A stretch of 22,500 nt of DNA, taken from NCBI RefSeq assembly GCF_030272615.1, contig NW_026729347.1, forward strand, positions 1 through 22,500. The letters are read 5' to 3'. A model generated the notes under the pieces. The model did not search any database, was not told the DNA's origin, and worked only from the letters and a program-made list of their open reading frames with translations. This stretch comes from Cryptomeria japonica (lineage: Eukaryota > Streptophyta > Pinopsida > Cupressales > Cupressaceae). A program made the position numbers and the translations under genes. Shown here piece by piece: positions 11,132-18,188 of the stretch (position 1 is its first letter; each line of letters opens with the position of its first letter).

Positions 11132-11249
11132 GGGTGCAACACCGGGACTTCCCGGGAGGTCACCCATCCCAGTACTACTCCGGCCCAAGCGCGCTTAACT
11201 GCGGAGTTCTGATGGGATCCGGTGCACTAACGCTGGTATGATCGCACCC
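11132..11249 (-). rRNA. 5S ribosomal RNA, copy 2
   Basis: This second complete 5S gene appears identical to the one at 3209-3326, flanks included. It has the same 118-nt body, perfect terminal helix GGGTGC/GCACCC, intact box A and box C regions, C at -1 and T6 terminator. It is also on the strand opposite to the Pol I promoters. Two intact genes in one IGS mean the unit can supply more than one 5S per 35S gene, if this assembly is correct. It is followed (on its upstream side) by the same GC-rich and A-rich stretches as copy 1. Confidence 0.97.
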
Positions 11250-12504
11250 GTTATGAGCTTGTCGCAGTGTGTACTTAGCAAACCGCGACCCACGTGCGAA
11301 TCCACCCCGGCCACCCACCCCCGTCGAGGTGCACACCCTCCCTCGCGAAGTGCGCCCCGTTCGCCAAGTGTGAGCCCTGCCCGGGTGCGCGCACCTTGCT
11401 AGGGCGTCGGGTGTGCACCCGGCCCGGCCTACGTGCGTGCACCTGGAGGGGGCGTCGTGTGCGTGCAGTGTCCCGTCTGCAACGCGGTGCCCACACACCA
11501 CCTCGGGCGCAACGACCTGCGCTCACATGTGGGCCGAGTGCACCTTGGTGCATGTTCGGGGCGCCTCGGGTGCACGCTCGATCTTGCCCCGGTGCACCAA
11601 GGCGCTCGGTTTGCCCCGGGTGCGCACTTGGTGCAAGGTGGGCACCCAAAATAGGGATCAAGCACCAAAACACAAGTTTCGGGATGCAAAATGGGACCCA
11701 AGGACCACAAATGCGTTCCAAGACCCATGATGGGTCCACGAGAACAAAAATGTGTTCCGAGACTTAATAAACAAATATTGGGTTTTAGGAGAAGAAACAT
11801 GCTCTGATGCCCAAAACGAGAATCGACCCCGAAAAGGCCACAGGCCAAAAGTGGGATGCGAGACAAAAAAAAATGGGACCCGAGGACCAAAATTGGGTTC
11901 CCAGGTCGAAGACAGGGCAACCGGACAAGAAACGACCTCTAAGGCTCGAAATGAGTCCCGACGACTAAAACTTGACAAGAAGCACCCATCAGGCACCCAA
12001 CTCGACACCCATGGGATGCCGACCCACCCGGGCTTCCACCTAGCACACCTTGGCACCCACCCACCCTCGCACCCAACCTCGCACCCAACTTAGCACCTTT
12101 GAACCCACATTGGCACTCACCCTGACCCTGGCACCTTGGAACCCACATTGGCACTCACCTTGACCCTGGCACCCACCTTTGCACTCACCTTGGGACCCAC
12201 CCTGGCTCCCACCTCGGCACCCACCCAGACACCCACCTTGGTTCCTTGGCACCCACCTTGGATCCTTGGCACCCACCCCGACACCCACCTTGGCACGCAA
12301 CTTGGCTACTTGCCACCCACCTTGGCTCCTTGACGCCCACCCCGACAACCACCCCGTGACCTACCCTGGCTAGGGTTGGTGCACACCCACCCTGGTGCCC
12401 ACCTTGGCACCCACCCTATGACCCACCTTGGCACGCACCTTAGTACCCACCCCGTTACCCACCCTAGGACCCACCCCGTGACCCACCTTGGCCAGGGTGG
12501 GTGC

Positions 12505-13690
12505 ACCCACCCTGGTGCCCACCTTGGCACCCACCCATCCTAGCACCCAGCCTGTGACCGGGCTTGGAACCCAACCTTGCACCCGCACCCGTCTTGGCCA
12601 GTGTGGGTGCGCACCCATCCTGGCACCCACGTTGTGACACACCCTTTAACCCACGCACCCTAGCACCCACGTTGGCACCCACCTTGGAACCCAACCTAGC
12701 AACTTGGCACCCACCCCGTGACCCACCTTGGCATCCACCATAGCAGTCGCCGACTTGGCACCCACCTCGGCACCCACCTTGACACTTGTGGACCCACCTT
12801 GCCACTCACCCTAGCATCGACCCATCCTAGCACCCACCCTGGCACCTTTGCACCCTAGCACTCACCCATCCTAGCACCTAACCTGTGACCCACCTTGACA
12901 CTCACCCTCGCACCCACCTTGGAACCCAACCTAGCACCCACCCACCCTGACACCAACCCTAGCACCTACCCACCCTTGCACCCACCCTGTGACCCATCTT
13001 GGCACCCACCCATCCTACCACTCAACCTATCACCCACCTTCTCACCCACCTTGGCATCCACCTTAGCACCCACCCACACTGGCACCTTGGCACCCACCTC
13101 GGGCAAGGTGGGTGCACACCCACCCTGGCACCCAATTTAGAACCCACCGAGCATGTTACCCACCTTGGCACCCACATTGCAGCCCACCCTAGTACCCACC
13201 CTATGACCCACATTGGCATCCACACCCTAGCACCCAGGCACCTCGACACCCGCCTTGACACCCACCCTAGCACTGAACCTGTGACCCACCTTGGAACTCA
13301 CCCTAGAACCCACCCACCCTGTGAACCACCTTGGCATCCACCTTAGCACCCACCCACCTTGGCACCCACTCTAGCACTCACCCATCCTAACACCCAACTT
13401 GTTACCCACCTTGGCACCCGCCCTCGCGTCCACCTTGAAACCCACCCTAGCACCCACCCACGCAGGAGCCCACCTTGGCACCCAACCTAACACCCACGCA
13501 TCCTGGCACCCAACTTGTGACCCACCTTGGAACCCACCCTAGTACCCACCTTTGAACCCACTATATCACCAACCCACCTTGGCACCCACCCTATGACCCT
13601 CTTTGGAATCCACCCTAGCACGCACCCACCCTGGCACCCACCATGGAGCGCACCCTAGCACCCACCCACCTCGGCACGCACCTCAACACC
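12505..13690. repeat. Degenerate CACCC array, long form
   Basis: About 1.2 kb of the words CACCTTGGCACCCACC, ACCCTAGCACCCACC and CCTGTGACCCACC, repeating at irregular 10-30 bp spacing. With the 450 bp before 12504 the array exceeds 1.6 kb. The + strand is almost free of G runs, while the - strand carries many GGG runs, so strand composition is very skewed. I found no regular long period by eye. No gene is supported. It sits between the 5S-bearing block and the Pol I promoter region. Confidence 0.85.
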
Positions 13691-13941
13691 CACCTTGGTG
13701 TGCGCACTGCGCCAACCTCTCAAAGACCCTATGTGGTGCGCTCCAAAGTGTACACCTTTGGTGCGCTCCAAGGTGCGCACCTTTGGTGCACACCGAGGTG
13801 CACACCAAAGTGTGCACCGAGGTGAGCACCAAAGTGCACTCCAGGGTGCACACCAAGGCGTGCACCTTTGGTGCGGTCAATGCAAACGAATTCGGAAGTT
13901 GGGGTCGATGTCCTAATCGCTGCTGCAGACTACACGTATGA
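13691..13941. repeat. Transition: CACCAAAG/GTGCACC repeats and promoter-unit remnant
   Basis: Near 13699 lies GTGTGCGCACTGCGCCAACC followed by CAAAGACCCT. This is the downstream half of a spacer-promoter unit without its promoter. Short GTGCACACC, CACCAAAGTG and CACCTTTGGTGCGGTC words follow. The part before promoter 1 (AAGGCGTGCACCTTTGG, TGCGGTCAA) recurs before promoter 3 at about 14231, which accounts for the 63 extra bases in the promoter 2 to 3 interval. Confidence 0.75.
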
Positions 13942-13970
13942 GAATCGGACAAATAGCTTTATATAGGGGA
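13942..13970 (+). promoter_or_regulatory. Pol I spacer promoter 1
   Basis: GAATCGGACAAATAGC is followed by TATATAGGGGA, which fits the plant Pol I start consensus TATA(R)TA(N)GGG. The predicted start is the A at about 13965. It has one extra T before TATATA (GCTTTATATA) compared with all other copies, shifting the upstream element by one base. It is the first complete copy after the CACCC array. Confidence 0.85.
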
Positions 13971-14099
13971 GGTGTTGCGTTTGATGGGTCGACTCCCCTG
14001 GTTGTGTGCACTGCACCAACTTCAAAGACCCTGTCTTGTTTAAGAAGTCAAAAGTTGGGGTGGATGTCCTAATCATTGCTGCAGTCTACGCATGTATGA

Positions 14100-14127
14100 G
14101 AATCAGACAAATAGCTTATATAGGGGA
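14100..14127 (+). promoter_or_regulatory. Pol I spacer promoter 2
   Basis: GAATCAGACAAATAGCT plus TATATAGGGGA; predicted start at about A14122. The transcript could pair GGGGAG (14123-14128) with CTCCCC (14150-14155), then form a second stem at 14157-14178. Confidence 0.87.
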
Positions 14128-14319
14128 GGTGTTGCATTCGGTGGGTTGACTCCCCTGGTTGTGCGCACTGCGCCAACCTCAAAGACCCCGCATAGCAGAA
14201 GAAGTCGGAAGTCGGATTTTGGTGAGCACCAAGGCGTGCACCTTTGGTGCGGTCAACGCAGACGAATTCAGAAGTTGGGGTGGATGTCCTAATCGTTGTT
14301 GCAGGCTACACATGTATGA

Positions 14320-14347
14320 GAATCAGACAAATAGCTTATATAGGGGA
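14320..14347 (+). promoter_or_regulatory. Pol I spacer promoter 3
   Basis: GAATCAGACAAATAGCT plus TATATAGGGGA; predicted start at about A14342. The 3' arm of the first hairpin reads CTCCCT, which keeps pairing through one G-U wobble. The second hairpin is weakened (ACGC instead of GCGC). Confidence 0.87.
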
Positions 14348-14476
14348 GGTGTTGGGTTTGATGGGTCAACTCCCTTGGTTGTGCGCATTACGCCAATCTC
14401 AAAGACCTTGTTTTCGTTAAGAAGTCAAAAGTTGGGGTCAATGTCCTAATGGCTCCTGCAGGCTACACATGTATGA

Positions 14477-14504
14477 GAATCGGACAAATAGCTTATATAG
14501 GGGA
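14477..14504 (+). promoter_or_regulatory. Pol I spacer promoter 4
   Basis: GAATCGGACAAATAGCT plus TATATAGGGGA; predicted start at about A14499. It lies exactly 157 bp after promoter 3. Confidence 0.87.
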
Positions 14505-14633
14505 GGTGTTGGGTTTGATGGGTCGACTCCCCTGGTTGTGCGCATTACGTCAACCTCAAAGACCTTGTTTTCGTTAAGAAGTCAAAAGTTGGGGTCGATG
14601 TCCTAATTGCTCCTGTAGACTACACATGTATGA

Positions 14634-14661
14634 GAATCAGACAAATAGCTTATATAGGGGA
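14634..14661 (+). promoter_or_regulatory. Pol I spacer promoter 5
   Basis: GAATCAGACAAATAGCT plus TATATAGGGGA; predicted start at about A14656. The second downstream hairpin is broken in this copy (TCGC opposite ACAC); the first is intact. Confidence 0.87.
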
Positions 14662-14790
14662 GGTGTTGGGTTTGATGGGTTGACTCCCCTAGTTGTTCGC
14701 ATTACACCAACCTCAAAGACCTTGTTTTCGTTTAGAAGCCGAAAGTTGGGGTCGATGTCCTAATTGCTCCTGCAGGCTACGCATGTATGA

Positions 14791-14818
14791 GAATCAGACA
14801 AATAGCTTATATAGGGGA
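14791..14818 (+). promoter_or_regulatory. Pol I spacer promoter 6
   Basis: GAATCAGACAAATAGCT plus TATATAGGGGA; predicted start at about A14813. It is the last of the 157-bp group. The 52-bp array follows, and the next promoter is 935 bp away. Confidence 0.87.
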
Positions 14819-14949
14819 GGTGTTGGGTTTGATGGGTCGACTCCCCTGGTTGTGCGCATTGCGCCAACCTCAAAGACCCTGCATTGCGGATGAAGTCGAA
14901 AGTCAGAGTTTGGTGTGCTACAAGGTGTGGTCGAAGGTGCTCACCTAGG

Positions 14950-15640
14950 TGTGCACCTTTGGAGCACAGGAAAAGTGCCCTCCAAAAGTGCGCACCTTTG
15001 GAGTGCACAAAAGTGCCCTCCAAAAGTGCGCACCTTTGGAGCGCAGAAAAGTGCCCTCCAAAAAGTGCCCTCCAAAAGTGCGCACCTTTGGAGCGCAGAA
15101 AAGTGCCCTCCAAAAAGTGCCCTCCAAAAGTGCGCACCTTTGGAGCGCAGAAAAGTGCCCTCCAAAAAGTGCCCTCCAAAAGTGCGCACCTTTGGAGCGC
15201 AGAAAAGTGCCCTCCAAAAAGTGCCCTCCAAAAGTGCGCACCTTTGGAGCGCAGAAAAGTGCCCTCCAAAAAGTGCCCTCCAAAAGTGCGCACCTTTGGA
15301 GCGCAGAAAAGTGCCCTCCAAAAAGTGCCCTCCAAAAGTGCGCACCTTTGGAGCGCAGAAAAGTGCCCTCCAAAAAGTGCCCTCCAAAAGTGCGCACCTT
15401 TGGAGCGCAGAAAAGTGCCCTCCAAAAAGTGCCCTCCAAAAGTGCGCACCTTTGGAGCGCAGAAAAGTGCCCTCCAAAAAGTGCCCTCCAAAAGTGCGCA
15501 CCTTTGGAGCGCAGAAAAGTGCCCTCCAAAAAGTGCCCTCCAAAAGTGCGCACCTTTGGAGCGCAGAAAAGTGCCCTCCAAAAGTGCGCACCTTTGGAGC
15601 GCACAAAAGTGCCCTCCAAAAGTGCGCACTTTTGGTGCGC
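14950..15640 (+). repeat. 52-bp perfect tandem array
   Basis: Ten units of 52 bp that look identical run from 15026 to 15545. Each reads GTGCGCACCTTTGGAGCGC, AGAAAAGTGCCCTCCAAAAA, GTGCCCTCCAAAA. Units of 38 bp flank them (14988, 15546, 15584) and lack the second GTGCCCTCCAAAAA, so the 52-bp unit is a 38-bp unit plus a 14-bp duplication. 52 is not a multiple of 3, so a read-through frame cycles over three units; the long open frames here are a by-product of the repeat. The array splits the two groups of spacer promoters. Confidence 0.95.
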
Positions 15641-15725
15641 ACCAAGGCGCTGGTTCGGTCGTTGCAGGCGAGTTCGGAAGTTGGGGTCGATGTCCTGAGC
15701 GGAGGTGCAAACTACACAGGTGTCG

Positions 15726-15753
15726 GAATCGGACAAATAGCTTATATAGGGGA
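15726..15753 (+). promoter_or_regulatory. Pol I spacer promoter 7
   Basis: GAATCGGACAAATAGCT plus TATATAGGGGA; predicted start at about A15748. It is the first of the 311-bp group. Downstream, GGTTGAGCGCACCGCGCCAA and CC form a 9-bp stem with one bulged A and a 3-nt loop. Confidence 0.87.
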
Positions 15754-16036
15754 GGTGTATGCTTCGATGGGTCGACTCCCCAGGTTGAGCGCACCGCGCC
15801 AACCTCAAAGACCCTACGGTATGGATGAAGTCGGAAGTTGGGTCCGATGACCGATTCGATTAGTAGGTATGCTCATGAGGTCGGAATTTGGGTCCGATGA
15901 CCTGCCATGTGCAGGAAGGCGAATGTTGACACTGTGCGTTGCAAGGTGCACACCAAGGCGCTGGTGCGGTCTTTTTAGTCGAGTTCGGAAGTTGGGGTCG
16001 ATGTCCTGATCGGAGGTGCAAGCTACACAGGTGTGG

Positions 16037-16064
16037 GAATCGGACAAATAGCTTATATAGGGGA
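16037..16064 (+). promoter_or_regulatory. Pol I spacer promoter 8
   Basis: GAATCGGACAAATAGCT plus TATATAGGGGA; predicted start at about A16059. Both downstream hairpins are intact. Confidence 0.87.
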
Positions 16065-16347
16065 GGTGTATGCTTCGTTGGGTCGACTCCCCGGGTTGAG
16101 CGCACCGCGCCAACCTCAAAGACCCTACGGTATGGATGAAGTCGGAAGTTGGGTCCGATGACCGATTCGATATGTAGGCATACTCGCGAGGTCGGAATTT
16201 AGGTCCGATGACCTGCCACGTGCAGGAAGGCGAATGTTGGCACTGTGCGTTGCAAGGTGCGCACCAAGGCGCTGGTTCGGTCGTTGGAGGCGAGTTCGGA
16301 AGTTGGGGTCGATGTCTTGATCGGAGGTGCAAACTACACAGGTGTGG

Positions 16348-16375
16348 GAATCGGACAAATAGCTTATATAGGGGA
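16348..16375 (+). promoter_or_regulatory. Pol I spacer promoter 9
   Basis: GAATCGGACAAATAGCT plus TATATAGGGGA; predicted start at about A16370. Both downstream hairpins are intact. Confidence 0.87.
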
Positions 16376-16658
16376 GGTGTATGCTTCGTTGGGTCGACTC
16401 CCCGGGTTGAGCGCACCGCGCCAACCTCAAAGACCCTACGGTATGGATGAAGTCGGAAGTTGGGTCCGATGACCGATTCGATATGTAGGCATACTCGCGA
16501 GGTCGGAATTTGGGTCCGATGACCTGCCATGTGCAGGAAGGCGAATGTTGGGACTGTGCGTCGCAAGGTGCGCACCAAGGCGCTGGTGCCGTCGTTGCAG
16601 TCGAGTTCGGAAGTTGGGGTCGATGTCCTGGTCAGAGGTGCAAACTACACAGGTGTGG

Positions 16659-16686
16659 GAATCGGACAAATAGCTTATATAGGGGA
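16659..16686 (+). promoter_or_regulatory. Pol I spacer promoter 10
   Basis: GAATCGGACAAATAGCT plus TATATAGGGGA; predicted start at about A16681. The 3' arm of the first hairpin is CTCCCT, again kept by a G-U wobble. It is the last promoter of the AGCT class. Confidence 0.87.
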
Positions 16687-16850
16687 GGTGTATGCTTCGA
16701 TGGGTCGACTCCCTGGGTTGAGCGCACCGCGCCAACCTCAAAGACCCTACAGTATGGATGAAGTCGGAAGTTGGGTCCGATGACCGATTCGATACGTAGG
16801 CATATTGGCGAGGTCTGAATTTGTGTCCGATGACCTGCCATGCGCAGGAA

Positions 16851-17110
16851 GGCGGAATTTGGGTCCGATGACCGAGTTGATGGCGTGCCATGCGCAGAAA
16901 GGCGGAATTTGGGTCCGATGACCGAGTTGATGTTGATGGCCCGCCATGCACAGGAAGGCGGAATTTGGGTCCGATGACCGATTTGAAGGCGTGCCATACG
17001 CAAAAAGGCGGAGTTTGGGTCCGATGACCGAGTTGATATTGATGGCCCGCCATGCGCAGGAAGGCGGAATTTGGGTCCGATGACCTGACATACGCATGGA
17101 GTCCGACTCG
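16851..17110 (+). repeat. Alternating 50/56-bp repeats
   Basis: GGCGGAATTT (once GGCGGAGTTT) starts at 16851, 16901, 16957, 17007 and 17063, giving steps of 50, 56, 50 and 56. The extra six bases are a duplicated TTGATG-type word. Each unit carries GGGTCCGATGACC and a GCCATGCGCAGGAAGGC-like word, both also present in the 311-bp unit. The array therefore looks like local amplification of the 311-bp unit's tail. Confidence 0.88.
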
Positions 17111-17203
17111 GGGGCCGATGTTCGATTCGATGACTTGCATTGTGGGTAAAGTCGGAAGTTGTGGTCTTTGACCCGATTCGATGACCAGACTTCGGCTGCT
17201 TGA

Positions 17204-17231
17204 GAATCGGACAAATAACTTATATAGGGGA
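17204..17231 (+). promoter_or_regulatory. Pol I promoter 11 (gene-proximal class)
   Basis: GAATCGGACAAATAACT plus TATATAGGGGA; predicted start at about A17226. This class has AACT where promoters 1-10 have AGCT, and a different downstream region. The transcript can pair GGGGAGG (17227-17233) with CCTCCCC (17250-17256). It can then form a longer stem between 17272-17288 and 17323-17339. Whether it drives full pre-rRNA or is a spacer copy cannot be told from sequence alone. Confidence 0.87.
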
Positions 17232-17644
17232 GGTAGTGTTCTCGAGCATCCTCCCCCCGTGCCCGTTTATGTCGATTGATGCTGGTGCTCGACTGGTTGG
17301 AGCGCTCGGATGCAAAAATCTTGCACCAGGATTTATCGATTGTGATGGACACGGCAAGTCTCCTGATTGCTATGCAGGAGCTCATCGTGAATCTCTATGC
17401 GGCCTTGGTATGGACTCGACCTGCGGAATGGTTCGGCAATGGTAGTCGCTCCAACACGTCCTTGCAATGGCCACAGAGGTGATTCGACTAGAGCTCCAGT
17501 CTAGCTTTTGGGTTGCTTGGCGGACTGGTATAGCCGCGATCGAGTTCCGGCCATGAACGTTTTAGATAGCTCTTGGGCTTTCTGGGACGGAAGTCGGAAG
17601 TTTGGGCTGTTGTCCGATTTGATGACCATTCTTCGGATGTGTGA
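17232..17644 (+). other. Module between promoters 11 and 12
   Basis: This transcribed-type module starts with the two hairpins. It then has TGATTGCTATGCAGGAGCTC, a GGCAATGGTAGTCGCTCCAA stretch and CTAGCTTTTGGGTTGCTTGG, and ends in GGAAGTCGGAAGTTTGGGC before promoter 12. The words GATTGCTATGC, GGTAGTCGC and GTCTAGC followed by TTGGG also occur, in the same order, in the 188-bp repeats. The open frames seen here are short and lack any support as genes. Confidence 0.75.
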
Positions 17645-17672
17645 GAATCGGACAAATAACTTATATAGGGGA
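17645..17672 (+). promoter_or_regulatory. Pol I promoter 12 (gene-proximal class)
   Basis: GAATCGGACAAATAACT plus TATATAGGGGA; predicted start at about A17667. Downstream sequence differs from all other copies (GGGGACTGTG instead of GGGGAGG). The 3' arm differs in step (CGCAGCCCC), so the hairpin is kept. Confidence 0.87.
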
Positions 17673-18134
17673 CTGTGTTGTCTCACGCAGCCCCCTCCGT
17701 GCCCCTCTATCTCGACCGATGTTGGTGCTTGAAAGGGTTGGGATCGCTCGGATTTATAAACGTGCACCACCATTTGTCGAGTGTGAGGGACGCGGCAGGT
17801 CTCCTAAATGCTATGCGGGCGCTCTCTGAGAATCTCTATCCGGCCTCGACACAGACTAGTCTTGCTGAATGGTTTGGCACTGGTAGTCGATCCAACACGT
17901 CGTTGTTGTGGCCGCCTAGGCGATTCGATTCGAGCCCCCGTCTAGCTTTTGGGTTGCTTGGCGGATTTTGCCCTATCCGCAAGTGAGCTCGGTCCCTAAA
18001 CGTTCGAGAAACCCGATTGCTATGCGCCGACTCTCTTTCTTGCGAGCCTCCATCTAGCTTTTGGGTCTCTACGGAACGGAAGTCGGAATCTGGGACCGTT
18101 GTTTGATTCGACGAGGCAGACTACGGTTGTGCGA
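17673..18134 (+). other. Module between promoters 12 and 13
   Basis: It is homologous to the 17232-17644 module. It has the second stem (17711-17728 with 17764-17781), AAATGCTATGCGGGCGCTCT, GGCACTGGTAGTCGATCCAA, CGTCTAGCTTTTGGGTTGCT, and then an extra partial copy starting CCGATTGCTATGCGCCGACT near 18011. It ends GGAAGTCGGAATCTGGGACC before promoter 13. No gene is supported. Confidence 0.75.
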
Positions 18135-18162
18135 GAATCGGACAAATAACTTATATAGGGGA
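18135..18162 (+). promoter_or_regulatory. Pol I promoter 13, best candidate for the 35S gene promoter
   Basis: GAATCGGACAAATAACT plus TATATAGGGGA; predicted start at about A18157. It is the last promoter copy before the end of the window and thus the nearest to the 18S gene expected downstream. If it is the true start, the 5' external transcribed spacer is longer than 4.3 kb. A further promoter beyond 22500 cannot be excluded. The transcript can pair GGGGAGG with the TCTCCCC region ending at 18186, followed by a 31-bp hairpin. Confidence 0.87.
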
Positions 18163-18188
18163 GGTGTTGACTGGAGCATTCTCCCCCG

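Larger units (their letters stand above)
7848..12504. repeat. Large IGS segment, copy A' (contains 5S gene copy 2)
   Basis: This is the second copy of 1-4581, about 76 bp longer. The extra bases, at about 9902-9977, hold a partial T-rich module (TTTTCTTGCCTTTTCTGG, AAATTGGTGAAGGCAGCGC). They are bounded by the direct repeat CACCTCGG, so copy A could have lost them by slippage between these repeats. Internal order is as in copy A: T-rich islands at 7848, 8318 and 8813, a GTGCGCACC array, a diverged T-rich island at 10587-10703, 5S, an A-rich stretch and the start of the CACCC array. Confidence 0.93.
13895..14890 (+). repeat. 157-bp spacer-promoter repeat array (6 promoters)
   Basis: Promoter starts at 13960, 14117, 14337, 14494, 14651 and 14808 are spaced 157, 220, 157, 157 and 157 bp. 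Each unit reads GTTGGGGTCGATGTCCTAAT, a CTGCAGGCTACACATGTATG stretch, the promoter, GGTGTTGGGTTTGATGGGTC, GACTCCCC, GGTTGTGCGCATTGCGCCAACC and CAAAGACC. Such duplicated promoters upstream of the gene promoter are known in plant and animal rDNA as spacer promoters. Confidence 0.92.
15640..16850 (+). repeat. 311-bp spacer-promoter repeats (4 units)
   Basis: The word GGCGCTGGT starts at 15646, 15957, 16268 and 16579, exactly 311 bp apart, and the promoters keep the same spacing. Each unit holds AGTTCGGAAGTTGGGGTCGA, GGAGGTGCAAACTACACAGG, the promoter, GACTCCCC, a GGTTGAGCGCACCGCGCC hairpin, CAAAGACCCTACGGTATGG, and two GTCCGATGACC words. It is about twice the 157-bp unit; the added half carries the GTCCGATGACC words. 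The last unit ends in the 50/56-bp array. Confidence 0.92.

Noticed and set aside
1-12504. Mobile element as the cause of the large duplication
   Set aside because: I see no terminal inverted repeats, target-site duplications, reverse transcriptase or transposase. The boundaries lie at shared repeat words, which fits unequal crossing-over better.
14950-15640. CRISPR-like array
   Set aside because: The 52-bp units are contiguous tandem repeats without distinct unique spacers, and the context is plant nuclear rDNA.
14760-15850. Open frames of 230-345 residues across the 52-bp array
   Set aside because: The frames are open on both strands in several phases. 52 is not a multiple of 3, so the peptide cycles through three readings of the repeat. 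No gene signal is present.
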